Shown piece by piece: positions 12,507 through 24,472 of a stretch of 64,000 nt of DNA. The stretch lies in the NCBI GenBank assembly GCA_028023455.1, contig JAQFVV010006713.1, positions 62,001 through 126,000 of the forward strand. The letters are read 5' to 3'. The notes under the pieces are model-generated. The model worked only from the letters and a program-made list of their open reading frames with translations. It did not search any database and was not told the DNA's origin. Source of the DNA: Epiperipatus broadwayi (Eukaryota > Onychophora > Udeonychophora > Euonychophora > Peripatidae). Both the position numbers and the translations under genes were made by a program. Every line of letters starts with the position of its first letter. Within the stretch, counting starts at the first letter, position 1.

Positions 12507-12970
12507 ATATATAATAAGCCTGTATTTCAGCTATTACGTAGTAGATATGTCTGCCCATCCCTTCTATATATATTAAATTGATTACATCCTGTAAACGAGG
12601 GGCTAGAATGACTTTAGGTCAACGTGGGTATGATATGAATCTCGGCCTCAGGGTGACCTTTGAGCATTCCATCATTAGATTTTCAATTGGATGGACGGTT
12701 GAAGTAGATTGAAGCCTGTCCATTAAAGTATGAAGATTGACTATCTTAATATATATCTGAGCTCTTATTGCATATATGTGTAGAGATGATAATCTGGACC
12801 CTCTGATGATTGCTGGTTTAGCATGAAATACGTATATTGGCGATTATTTATCTTTTCGACATATTGGCGATTATTTATCTTTTCGACATATATGTGTTCA
12901 AGAGTATCAGTGATATGAGATAGTGGTGAGTGGTGGGTCATGTGAAAGTCTGTGCTCATATACCCTATAT
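12507..12970. repeat. Dispersed 460-bp repeat family, copy A
   Basis: This copy runs from ATATAATAAGCCTGT to CTCATATACCCTATAT and matches 50461-50904 along its length with about 85-90% identity by eye. The middle contains CTCGGCCTCAGGGTG and TGATGATTGCTGGTTTAGC. It also holds an extra 27-bp tandem duplication. On the minus strand a 70-codon ORF is open (12977-12765), but it shows no known domain. Type of element unknown. Confidence 0.75.
12834..12887 (+). repeat. Perfect 27-bp tandem duplication
   Basis: The unit ATATTGGCGATTATTTATCT plus TTTCGAC occurs twice without a gap inside repeat copy A. Copy B at 50.5 kb has only one unit, so the duplication arose after the copies separated. It is a multiple of three and repeats nine residues in the minus-strand frame. 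Confidence 0.85.
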
Positions 12971-15459
12971 AAAACATTTTATTAAACTATATCAAACACT
13001 TGGAAGAATAAAAAAGGCCTGTGTTTTCAACTTATTCAATGTGAAAAAACCCCACACAATTAATAAATAAAATTGCATTAGATTTAATGAGGGCATTCTA
13101 GAACAAAAAAAAAGTTGCAGCCACTTCATTTACATGAAACACAACCTACTAAATTTAAGAATTTTTAAAAGTCTTTCCTGGAATATTCCATTTTTTTTTT
13201 TTTAAATTTTGGAACAATCTGTATATCATTATTTCTATTGTAATTTTGCAGTAAATATTTCCAAATATAAAGATACTACATTTTGTTTTTATTAATAGAT
13301 GGCAGATGAATAGGTAGCACTATTGTTCAAAGATTAAATGAAAGAACTAAATTTTCTCTAAATGATAGTTATTTGTTCTCATTTCATCAGGGAAAAATAA
13401 CTAACAAGATAAGAATTTCCATTATTTTGAAAAGTATTTTTATTTAATAGATATAAAATATATTTATTTTTACAATTACATGCTTGCTAATATAAAAAGT
13501 CTTGATTTTTCATTTCCTTAAATAAATTTATGACATACAATTTTTTCAGTGTTTTAGTTATATTAAAAATTGATTTTAATAATAAATTTATTAAAAGTAG
13601 ATGTACTTGGATGCAAATATCATTTAAACAGAAGATTACATAAATGAAAATTAAATTTTGTAAAGCTGGTCTCATTTTAATTATGAAACTTGATCACATA
13701 AAAGTCAATGTTTTAATTTTTTAAATATTTTTTTGGATAGCATATAATTGAAGTCGTGTGCATTGATATAGTGCATATCACAGCTTCACAATATTTGTTT
13801 TTGCTATTTTCCAAATGAAATAATACAAATATCCTCAACATTAGTTCTTCAATCTTATTTATAATGAATCCAACTTCACTTATGCTTCCAATATTTGTTT
13901 GTGCCTTTACAATAAAATACATATACATTTTTATCAATTATGTCTTAACCTTTTATTCTAACTTCATAAAGTCATACAATATCCTGATTAATACTAGAAG
14001 ACTATAGGTTATTAAATAAATGGTCATCATTAAATGGCAATTTAGACCCATAATCTGACTCCTAGCACCTTCTACCTTCAATCAATCACTATCTTGCTGA
14101 TTATTTTAGTCTTCCAGTATAGGAAAGCCACAATTTATTATTATCTGTCATAATTGTAAATAGAGCTAGCAATTACACCACATTCACTCTGTTTTCAAAA
14201 AACCTATCTGAGAAAGAATACTATGGTATTGTCTGGGTCTTAAACTCAAAGGCAAAAACTAGTAAAAGCTTACATTATTGAGCAGTTCTCATTTAAGTTA
14301 GTTTACTATGTGACGATAATAATAAATGCAGTAACAAATTTAGCATTGGCTTAAAAAAAAGAATCTCTTTTAAATTAATATAAAATTCTTTTGCAGCTAA
14401 AATATTTTATAAACTTTTTCATATTGAGAAATTTTTTAAAATATAGATAAGGAGAAGCATAAATAAAATTAGAAAATTTTGATGTAGCACAAAAAAAAAA
14501 CAGGAAAATTTTTTTCTTCAAAAGAATAGTTGTATGGATTTAGTGATACAGAAAATATAAGCAATGCATAAAATTTTCTTTTGATAGTTTGTATGATGAT
14601 AGGTTTTTTGAGTTTCAGATTTTCTTTTATATTATCTTTATGTATTTAATTAATTTTTTAATACTTAAATTTTTACTTTTTAAAAAGTCATAAACTTATT
14701 TTCTAATTTATTAATACATATACACAAATTCTTCCAATAAGGCTTCAATTTATAACAATTATCTAAATCTTGAATTACTTATTCTTTCCCATAAACAACT
14801 TTGGTTTCAGATCTCTGTTATTAGCTCCTGTGTGTAATTTATGTCTTGGTAAACAACTATTACATTTTTGTAACCCAATTTTAGATACAATCCTCTTCAC
14901 TCACTTCTCCAGAAGCGAACCTAGAACTTCCATGCACAAATCAAGTATGCACACTGCTATGCTAGAATCCCAGGGGTTAATTTTTTACTTATTTAATTTT
15001 ATCTATCAATTTGATTGCATTAATATAATGGCATTTTTAGAAAAAAATACAAATTCTGAAATCTTTTTCATGTATTTATGACCAATGCATAAAACTTTTT
15101 TTTTTTCTTAATTGTAGCAGTCTTTTAATATGTTGTCATTTTTATTTTATCTGTTTTAATTTGATTTCATTTAAATCTTCAAGTATATGAAATAAGTTTT
15201 GTATTTGATATTTATTTTGAAAATAAATTAAAAATCTTAGAGGTAGGTGTTTTTTTAAAATTATGTTATTTTATGTGTGGATCCTAATTAAAATTTACAA
15301 AAAAAAACAAAAATTAAAAATATTTACAACAATAAGAAAAAAGATTAATATACCATCAAAATTTCAATCAATTCTTTCCTACTACTCTTATAATATTAAA
15401 TCTTGATATTTTTATTTTTAAACCTTTTTTGAATTAATAAGTAAAAAAAAAAAAAAAAC

Positions 15460-15564
15460 CTTCTATAGTCGATTTCTTTGGAGGACTACAATACATGATT
15501 GTAGGACTTTCATTTATACGTTTATATTTCTGCCGGCCACCCCGTACTCGATCCAATCGCACAC
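15460..15564 (-). CDS. ERR: Estrogen-related receptor, end of DNA-binding domain and hinge exon
   Basis: This 35-codon exon starts with VRLDRVRGGRQKYKR, the T-box/A-box extension that follows the second zinc finger in ERR and contacts the DNA minor groove 5' of the half-site. The motif is diagnostic for the NR3B subfamily. About 20 hinge residues follow (NESPTIMYCSPPKKSTIE). The acceptor is preceded by a run of about 24 T on the minus strand, an unusually pure polypyrimidine tract. The first two exon bases complete a Gly codon begun in a missing upstream exon (expected ...KEG). The 3' donor is GAAG followed by GT and a long T run, a weak donor, but this phase 1 exit joins in frame to the exon at 8523. 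Too short to stand out as an ORF. Confidence 0.9.
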
Positions 15565-15984
15565 CTAAAAAAAAAAAAAAAAAAAAAAAATTAAAAACAG
15601 AATTAAAAAAAAAAATATTTAAGTTTTATAGATTTAGAAAAGATTTTTGTTAAATTAATCAAGCTACAATAAAGAATGAATAAAAAAAAGACTAACTTTT
15701 GAATAAATTAAAAAAAAAAAAGTGAAATAAAAGATGAAATTAATGAATAAATTTAAGAGTAATAACTGTAGTGATTTCACACAAAATTCAAAAAATGAGT
15801 CAACTTTACATTGTTTTATTTTTATATATGATTTCATTAAAATATTATAATAATTATATTAATTTTAAATTTTTATTCTCAATCTCATATGATCATCTAT
15901 ATTAAATTTAAACATTTTTTCAAAGACTGTGAACTACATAAAATTGTCAGTTAATTCTATAATAAAAATCATTTAAATGCAAAC

Positions 15985-17195
15985 CTCAACTAAATAAATA
16001 TCCCCTAGCTGGTATTTACATAGTATGCCTGTCTGAAGCTTGCCATCTGTTTTTATTTTAAACAATCCATTTTCAGTGGCTTCTAGTACCTGGTATAAAC
16101 AATAGGGTCGACTATTCAATATTTACTTGTTTTTATTTATTAAACTGATAAAAAAACACAAAAGTCTAAAGGGTTGTAATTAAAATCTTTTTAAATGTAA
16201 ATGCAATAAACAAAACAACAACCCCTGATTAAGAAAACAAGGTTATTCATGTCAGTGGACAGACATCATTTTTCAGGCAGGTATTATTCCATAATCACTG
16301 CATCTTGTTTTGTCGATGTAAGATTTCAAATTTTAATCATACTTTCAAAAATAATAAAGCAAAAAAGGAATATTAAAAATTTACCACATTAATGTTTGAA
16401 TGTTACGTTGTGAATGAAGTTTATTAAGAAATGTCTTCAAATTTTTTAAAATTGACATTCAATTTACAATACATTTGTTAATGTTTTTTTAAGGCTAACA
16501 AGCTACATATTTTTGAGAAAATAATTTTGCAAGGAAAAAAATGTAAACCAAATACTTCAAGAGTGAAAATGAATTATTTAAAATAAAACACCTATGTATT
16601 TTAAATTGAATCAAATTGAATTTTAATTTTAAAAAATTTGAATATTTTTAAATAAATTCCATTTACAACATAAAGTGCAAATGTTAACACATGGTAAACC
16701 CCTAATACATGGCAAACAGTTAATACGTGGCTAAAATTACTGTGATTTTAATAACATTCATTAACTAAAATTATTATTTTTTTAACATTCCTTTTTTGCT
16801 TTATTATTTTTGGAAGTATGATTAAAATTTGGAATCTTCCATCAACAGAACAAGATGCAATGGAATATTTTCAAATTTATGGGATAGTGCCAGCCCGTAA
16901 AGTGATATCTGTTTGTCGACATGAATACTCATGTTTGTTATAGTTTGCTTAATCATATTTTATTTTTTTCTTTACTTCATTTATATTAAAAAAAACTTTT
17001 TAATTACAACCCTTTGAAAACTTTTGTGTTTCTTTATCATTTTAATAAATAAAACAAAAAGTAAATATTAAATACAATAAGATAGTGTCAGCCATTATAC
17101 CATGTGTTGGAAGAGTCTGAAAATGGATTATTTAAAATAAAAATGGATGATAAGCTTCCAGCAAGCTTACTACATAAGTACCCAATATCTTACTG
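15985..17195. mobile_element. Inverted pair of transposase-fragment copies
   Basis: About 400 bp at 15985-16385 is the inverted copy (roughly 80%) of 16785-17195; about 400 bp of AT-rich DNA separates them. The plus-strand copy can be read as IWNLPSTEQDAMEYFQIYGI then VPARKVISVCRHEYSCLL. This resembles the start of ISXO2/Merlin-type transposases, where a GI-(L/I/V)-P-x-K-x-C-x-x-(C/G)-H-E motif opens the zinc ribbon. The outer part of both arms encodes VLE-x-x-ENGLFKIK-x-D, seen on the minus strand at 16090-15990 and on the plus at 17105-17180. Both copies are frameshifted. A Merlin assignment is an inference from a short motif. Confidence 0.5.
16683..16731 (+). repeat. Short imperfect tandem repeat, about 17 bp x 3
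   Basis: Three successive units of the form TTAAYACRTGGYWAAAC occur (TTAACACATGGTAAACC, CTAATACATGGCAAACAG, TTAATACGTGGCTAAA). They lie in the spacer between the two inverted transposase fragments. No function is suggested. Confidence 0.55.
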
Positions 17196-18239
17196 ATTCA
17201 TGTTTAATATAAATTATCTTTGGAACTGTGATTACTCCATTAACCAAACAAAGTATTGATTACCAAATTAGACATTAAAGTTTAATAAGCACAGTTTTTA
17301 TTTATCTTTTAATCTTAAGGAAAGACTTAAAACTGCTAAAAAAAAAAAAAAAACTCTTAGAAATATGTTAGTAAAAAAAATATTCTAACATTCAAAAAAA
17401 GAAATGAATATTAATCACATTTAATCTTATTTTGAATTCACGTACTTATATAAGCACCACTTTTAATTGAACAAAAAATCATTTATTTATTAATTCGCAT
17501 ACTAAAGTCTTTCCAAAATTTACCCTATTATAGAAGCCTCATAAAAGACATTAAACACTAACTGCTTACTAAGAAAATTTAAAGATATATAAATATATGT
17601 TGGATACATATTTGAAATGTTCTTTGTTTAATTAATAAATTTTATTTATTAAAATGTTTAATTTTATAATGAATGCCTCCACCCCTTCATTGTACGTATG
17701 TAAAAATTGCCATAGACATTTTTTCATCATATTAGATCATTATTTTTAATAACAAAAATCAAAGCACAAATAAATTGATCGCCCATGCACTATATATTAA
17801 AACTAATCTGAGTTTTTCTTTATAAATTAATTCCTATACCAGGTAATATATCGTCTGTTAATCCATACCGGCTGTTTCTACACTAAAGCACAGAAATATG
17901 GTTTTTACAAGGCCGCTCATAGATCTTATGGCCTGTAAACTGTTCAAACACTAAGATGTTGAAGTGCACCCTTACCCCAACATCTCTAGCATGTTGAACA
18001 TTATTAGCAATGAGTATGCAACACTCTCTATATACATTACTCTCGACTATTGTACAGCGTATGATATGAAGGTTTCTGCAGTTGTAATGATGAAAAGTAT
18101 ATTAGAACAGATTTTTTTTTTTGGTTAAATGTATTGTAATTTATGTGACTTAGTAAAAATTGTAACGAATTCTCAAATTCGGCAAAGTTCACGATCAAGT
18201 CGCGCACTTTCCGATACTTTTTCGAGATCAAAACAGTTA

Positions 18240-18580
18240 AATGGCAGACGACTGTTCAGCATTGTAGTTTTTAGATTTACCTGCTACAGAAGTAGATGAA
18301 GTGGCCTTCCTTCAACCAAAAAAAAAAAAAATTTACCTACCCAGAAAAACTGTCTTTGTGGTGGTTTAATGAAATTAAGGCATTGTCAAACATCTGAAAT
18401 AGAATGTCAATTGCGTCAATGTCGACGAAGATGTTCCATTTGCTCATGGAACGGGGTTTGAGGGCTGCCGAATTGCCTTTTCACAAGCGGTATGGCTAAT
18501 TTATTATTGAAGCCGGGATCAGCTTACAGTGAAACATATTAGAACTAAGTTGGAAATGTGTCAAAACACCGGAAAAAAAA
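18240..18580. other. Unrecognised, less AT-rich block, possible transposon relic
   Basis: The base composition is near 43% G+C, above its surroundings. A plus-strand reading gives YPEKLSLWWFNEIKALSN, then MSIASMSTKMFHLLMERGLR and AAELPFHKR, but it needs to cross a stop. I do not recognise the protein. It abuts the second Tigger-like element. It might be part of a decayed retroelement gag; I cannot show it. Confidence 0.25.
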
Positions 18581-18607
18581 CCCCCACTTTTTTATTTTTA
18601 AGAAATA

Positions 18608-19526
18608 CACCTGGGTCTTGTTTTACGAGATAGATAGGTTCCTCAGAAAACACGCACAAACGAAATCGCGCAAAAATAGATGTAACTTACATTGAAAAAA
18701 GGGGGGTGCAGCCTGTGATTTTTCAAAATTCGCATAAAAGCAAAGCACCAACGTAAAATTACTTTAAATTCGCGCGCAAAAAAAATAAGGAAATAAAATA
18801 TGACTAATAAAAAATTTCAAATTTGAAAAAAATTGATACAAGATAAACTTTTTTTAACTATAATATTTAATTTTATTCAAAATAATATATTTTTATGCAT
18901 AATTTACAGTACAGTAATTTATATTTTTTTATACACGTTTCAATTATTATCGATAAACGGGTTCATTTGCAAACTGGTAAAAAAATCAGATTCTTTTCAA
19001 GAGGAAATACAACTAGCACCAACTTCACTCTCATGTTGTGTTAATGATTTTCTGGTGACAATGTAATTAGTAATTAATCTTTGAGACAATGATTTTATTA
19101 ATTGTTTATGAAGCTCGCGATATCCAGACATACAACCATTTAGCTCTCGTTGGAATTTAAGAGCACGTTAATGATTAGTGTCATTAATAAGAAAATAATA
19201 ATTGATTACGTTCTTTTTTAAAAAGCAAAAACAGAATATGTGATTTAAAATGCAAAATTAAATGTGTGTATACATAAAATGTGGAAATCATGATTTTAAT
19301 TTCATTATTGCATAAAATCTTACTATTATAAAGCACTGAAAATATTGAAATTACTAAGATGAAAGTTGAATTCCAATAATGTGCTATTACTTTCAATATA
19401 ATGTAAGTGCGCGAAATTTATTATTTAAAGTAATAGCGCATTTTCGGAGATCGACTTCCAGTGAAACATGAATTGCGTAACTTCAAAATCGTGTTAAATA
19501 AGTCCGCATAAAAAAAGACCCAGGTG
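18608..19526. mobile_element. Tigger/pogo-like non-autonomous element (MITE), copy 2
   Basis: The second copy is 919 bp. It has left end CACCTGGGTCTTGTTTTACG and right end CCGCATAAAAAAAGACCCAG plus GTG. The left flank is TA; the right flank reads CATA, so one target copy seems mutated. The first 350 bp parallel copy 1 (AAAGCAAAGCA, TATGACTAATAAAAAATTTC, GATAAACTTTTTTT), as do the last 60 bp. The centre (about 19070-19440) is unlike copy 1. Confidence 0.7.
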
Positions 19527-19803
19527 CATACATAAAACCAGTTAAAAATAAAAACAACAACAACAAAAAAAATCAAGCAAATCCAAAAATTAAAAACCTA
19601 AATCAACAAAATAAAAACAGCCTGGTAACGTTATATCTATTTGTTTTTCACTAGCAACAGCGCCCTCGAGTGATATGGGTAATTAGACGATGTATTACCC
19701 TATACCATTCTACATCCATACACTAAAAGTCATTCTCTTTATTTACTTTACTCCAGCATCAGCTATTGTAAGTTTGAATAAGTTGATAATAATAATAAAA
19801 TAA

Positions 19804-19852
19804 AATCCCAAGACTAGTTTCCAGCTATTAGCATTTTTTAGTGAGGACTATG
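19804..19852 (+). repeat. Fragment of the 6.1-kb fold-back family
   Basis: AAATCCCAAGACTAGTTTCC AGCTATTAGCATTTTTTAGT GAGG matches the arm of the element at 6121-6511 (CCCAGACTAGTTTCTAG, GGCTTTCGTCAGTGAGG). The remainder of 19530-21180 is AT-rich DNA in which I see no gene. Confidence 0.5.
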
Positions 19853-21185
19853 ATTGAAATCACACAATGAGCAACCATTTTTAACTTTTATACTAATCAA
19901 ATTAATAAACTAAGATTTTGCATCAAGCCAATTTGCTTATAGTTATATATATATATATAACTGATACTAGATCAAGAACAATATAATTGTAGTGATCTTA
20001 GTTTTATATTAACTGTAGACACATTATATTTTTTAGTAAAGATGATGTACATGAAAAAATGCAAGTTTCAACTTTTACAACAGTAATTTTCTATTTTTTT
20101 TTAATGCATGTTTTTATTTCTATAGTAATTATGTTTTTCTTTTTACCATTCTACTCATTGCTAATCTAAGATCTTTTTACTTCTTTCACAGCGAATTATC
20201 TTTATAGTGCTTATCTATACTTAATGATTTTTTCTCTAATAATTTCTTTTAATTTATTAATAGCAAGTTTTTTTCTCAGCCTAATTCTTATCTTCTAGAA
20301 ATTTAACAGTTCTAATGCTGATCTTTAATGTAATTTAATTTAAAAATAATCCAACAAAAATTAGTTTCTATCATTTAAATCTTTTTATGTAAATGTAATT
20401 GTTACTATTTATTTAAATACAAAATCTTTTTTTAAAAAAGGAGAAAATCTATTAACAAGAGTATAAGCTAAATATGTACAGTAAAAATTCAGCTATTTTT
20501 TAATACAGTAATTTAAACTGCTGCCATCTAACAGATAATGAAGAAAAGTTTTTATAAATATTTACTTTCAAAAAATTATACAAAAAAAATTATATCAATT
20601 TTGTATAATTATTAATATTTATATAGCTATTATATATATTTTTTTATAATTTATATGAAAAACACAGCAGAATGGACTTCATTAATTTCCATTTTTGATG
20701 ACATTAATTTCAAAAATATACACCAATTAACAAAAGTTTTTATTAATACTTAATTTCAAAATATACATTTAGATATGCATATATTTTAATACTCTGTCAT
20801 TCTAACTATTATAATACAAAAAATACTAAAAGAGTTTAAATATAAAATTCCATATTTATTATACCAAGGACACTTTCAACGCATTCTTGTCATATTCATG
20901 GTTAGTCTGCGGGGAACATTACTTTTTTGCTGATTTGAATGCTATTTGATTTCATTTTGTGTAATGAATCATGCCTCATTAATTTATGATTGTGATAGTT
21001 TATTTCTTCATATATAATTTTAACACTTAGACCACAATTATGGCTGTGCTCTCTTTTCATGCTTATGAAAGTCAGAGGAATTAACTAATGGCTTTGGGCT
21101 TAATCTTAAGATTTTTAAAATTCTTTTTCATATTTGTCTTTTTTCTATAATGAATATATCTCTCATCATTGGAAATAAGATGTAT

Positions 21186-21435
21186 TTTTTTTTTTAGATT
21201 TGAAGTTTGGTATTACACATGCTGGATGTTAATGACAGCACAAAGTACAGTAGTATGCCAGGAAGGAGAAGGATAGCTTTGATGGCACAAAATGTGTTAA
21301 TAAAAATTCACAAAAAGTGCCATATTAAAAAGACACAGCTATCTGATTTTATTATTTATCATAATTGTGCTTTTTTCTTTTTTCATACTGAATATATCTT
21401 CATTTTTTTTTTTAGATTTGAAGTTTGGTATTACA
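21186..21435 (+). repeat. Direct repeats of 32 bp around a 186-bp spacer
   Basis: A T-run followed by AGATTTGAAGTTTGGTATTA CA occurs at 21186-21217 and at 21404-21435. The sequences just before the T-runs are also alike (TTTTTCTATAATGAATATATC / TTTTTTCATACTGAATATATC). This may be a local duplication or the scar of an insertion. Confidence 0.6.
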
Positions 21436-21452
21436 TATGGTATGACATATTA

Positions 21453-21605
21453 CACCGGTGATATATTATTCTAAGTTTGCAATATCTTTAAAATAATGTC
21501 TCCACAGGATTCTGCAGACAAATTTTATTGATTAAATTTGTCCACACATCCCTTAAAGGAGTTATTTTAAACATACCACAAACTTAGAATAATATAGCAC
21601 TGGAG
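21453..21605. repeat. Small inverted-repeat element, about 150 bp
   Basis: The left arm 21453-21503 (ACCGGTGATATATTATTCTA ... AAAATAATGTCTCC) pairs with the right arm 21558-21605 (GGAGTTATTTTAAA ... TAGAATAATATAGCACTGGAG). An inner stem GACAAATTTTATT / AATTTGTCC sits in the loop. It would make a long cruciform. MITE-like; no target duplication assigned. Confidence 0.6.
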
Positions 21606-22660
21606 TAATAATATGAACAGAAAAAATCTTAGCTAGTCTTAAATTTTTTCTTTTTCTATGAAATGTTATTTTTCAATTTTAATCATTGAAAAGGGGAAAT
21701 AATTCTGCTTAAAGTAAAGGCTAATGATTAATAAGACAATAAGTTAATCTTATTATATAAAATTATGGTCATATCTTTTCTGAAATTATTAATTTATTAG
21801 TTAATTTCATTAAATAATTGTTAATAAAATAATAATACTAATGTCTTTATTCCTTTAACTACCTGTCCTATAAATTGGCCATGAGCGTAACTTGATTTCA
21901 ATGTAGCATGCTGGTTTAAGAAATTAGTAACTTATCTCAGTAAACTATATATGTTTGTATTTTCTCTTGTTCATTGTCACAATCTCTAAAATCTTTTGAT
22001 CCTGAACTAGTTCTAGAATAACAATAGTTAATTTACGTGGGGTATATGTTTGTTTGGACAAGATAGCTCTCGGGATGATGTGATGATCAAGATCATCTTT
22101 AAAGTCCATTCACTGCACTTTATTTTTTATATAAATTGCAAATTAGTTTAGTTGGCCTATACACTCATGGTCCCATATGGCCAGAGCACTGATGATGATC
22201 AGTATGTATCAGACCCTAGCATTTTTTTGAGATATTTTGGTTCTTAAGTATATGCCTGCAGATTATTTTATTATGCCATAAATTTGGCATTAGTTAGATA
22301 AGTAGCATATCTTTTGATATTGAACTTTTTTTTAGATCCAGTCACAAAGGATGACTATTGATTATTCTTGTTTAATGCTGGTAATGCAATTTATAATTGC
22401 TACAACTATTTATTTTTATTTAGATGATGTTTTCATGCTCATTTAATAGTTGTTAATGATTATTCATTGACAATGTTAATGGTGATGATTGTGATATTAT
22501 TTGGGGATGATGATTACCGTCTCCCCATATTTTATACCATTACAATATATTGTATGGAAAGACGTCTTAGAAATATTTCCATAAACTCCGTCAAAAGGGT
22601 AGGGGTGAGCCCCAGAAACTGGACACAGAAGATGCCTCCCCTCTAGTAATCAATATGTAT
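21606..22660. other. AT-rich stretch, no gene seen
   Basis: Ordinary AT-rich DNA. The end, about 22500-22640, is less AT-rich (GTCTCCCCATATTTTATACC, GGGTAGGGGTGAGCCCCAGA) but gives no reading frame that I recognise. Confidence 0.5.
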
Positions 22661-22669
22661 ATGTATTAA

Positions 22670-23560
22670 AATGAAAACAATATCAAAGTATATAAATATA
22701 TAAAAAAAAAACTATAAAAAGGCATAAACAAATATAAAAACAAAAATAAAATAATAAAAATATATATTACAAATATCAACATATATATTAAAAAACTTAA
22801 CAGAAATATGTTGTAAGAAAATCATCTTTAAATTTAATAAAAAATATTATATATATAAAAAAAAAATTGATGGGAGGAGGAATTAATAATATTTATATGA
22901 ACAAATTAGAAAAAAAAAGATGACTATGATATTATTTTATAATAATAAAAATATAAATCAGAAATAAAACTAAAATTTGTAATAGAAAACAATAGTTAAT
23001 ACCTATATTTTTTTAGAAATTGCAATACAAAAATAAATAATGGGAAACAGAAATACAAACATCAGTATATAAAAAAGTACAATAAAAACAATTTATATCT
23101 TAAATTGGTATTCAAATATAGGTAAAAGATACAAATTTAAATACAAATATAGTCATAAAAAAAAATAACAGAAAATAATAATTAAAAAACGGGGGGGGGG
23201 GTAATAATAAAATAAAAATACTAAATTCATAGATAAAATAAAATAAAAAAATCTAACAAAATAATTAAAATTACTAAAATAAAAATAATACAGTCAAATT
23301 AAACATACAAAAAAAAATAAAAAAAAAAAATATTTATTAAAAATTTAATTAAAATTTTTAAATAAAATATAAAAAAAAAAATAAGTAAAAAAAAATATAA
23401 TAAACCCCAACCCAAAAAAAACAAAACACCCAAAACAAAAAAAAAAAACACACCCCCACCCCCCAACAAAAAAATTTTTTTAAAAATAATATAATACATA
23501 TTTTTTTAATAAAATTTTAAAGAAAAAAAAAATAAAAAAATCCCCATATAAAAGAAAAAT
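22670..23560. repeat. A-rich low-complexity zone with G10 and C-rich interruptions
   Basis: The plus strand is dominated by A and short A/T words (ATAAAA, AAAATA). It also has an uninterrupted run of ten G near 23191 and CCCAACCCA / CACCCCCACCCCCC near 23405-23462. Open frames here encode only Phe/Ile/Leu/Gly low-complexity peptides and are not genes. Confidence 0.7.
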
Positions 23561-24472
23561 AACTCTTAAAAGTAAATATTTCAGGCCTGAAATTATAAAT
23601 GCTTAATAAACTATTGATAAATCTATTACAAATTTTCACAGATCTTATATTTGATGTCTATAAACACACACATATATAGAAAAAAAATATACTTATTCAT
23701 GGATAGATTTGAATATATGCTGTTATACAAATCAGATTCCTAAAAAATAATTTTACAACAAACTTGCAAATAATGTCCACTTTGTTCTACCAATGCCAAT
23801 CAATTTATTATTCAGACAAAATGATTGTTTAGTAATTTGACTTAAATTATTGTAATAACATATTTGAACTTAGTTGCTAAGAGAATATTTACATTCTCAG
23901 CATTATATATTTAATAACCAGAATTTATTTATTGATTTATTAAAATTATCAGAAAAAGATAAATATAAATAAAAGATAGATGTATATTATTTAAAATATA
24001 TATTCAGATACAGCATATATTATAGAAATAAAATATAAAATTATTTTTGGATTTACATAATATTAATTAATAATTGCCCTGCATGATTTGGTATAGAAGG
24101 AGCATAGGTGATTCAGGAATTCAGGGTCTGTGGCTGTTACTCAATTCTATGACATCTGGCTTTGAAATTTATTATAAATTAAATATTTGAAAATTCAATG
24201 TATTTTTTTTTTTATATAAAAATCCAATAGTTGGAGTAATAGGGAGAAAAAAACAAGACAGTAAAATTTAATAAAAAAAAAAAAAAAACTTTTTTATAAG
24301 TAAAGGAAGAAAAAATTTGCTTCATAATAATAGTAATTTTTTGTTAAATATAAAATAATAGTAATATTATAGACAATAAATAACATTATTAAAATGGCAT
24401 ATTTTAAAAGTAGTTTTAGAAGTTTTTAATTCAATCTTGTATGTTACTGATATAATGAAAGATACATCAGAC

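Larger units (their letters stand above)
8524..15459 (-). other. ERR intron, 6.9 kb
   Basis: This phase 1 intron separates the hinge exon from the first LBD exon. It begins with GT plus a long T run and ends in TTTTATGCAG. It contains a broken hAT element (about 10020-11562) on the opposite strand and a 460-bp dispersed repeat (12507-12970). I see nothing coding in 8524-10020 apart from a possible TIR scrap at 9877-9904. In 11570-12500 and 13000-15459 I see only AT-rich DNA. A 103-codon plus-strand ORF at 14770-15081 resembles nothing I recognise. Confidence 0.8.

Noticed and set aside
14770-15081. 103-codon plus ORF with several Cys (APVCNLCLGKQLLHFC)
   Set aside because: No domain recognised, hydrophobic A/T-rich tail, antisense within an ERR intron. 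Kept only as a remark.
18037-18231. 64-codon minus ORF MISKKYRKVRDLIVNFAEFENS
   Set aside because: Briefly looked like a gag or DNA-binding fragment, but no motif holds up.
23299-23499. 66-codon Phe/Gly-rich minus ORF
   Set aside because: Translation of the A-rich/CCC low-complexity zone; no coding character.
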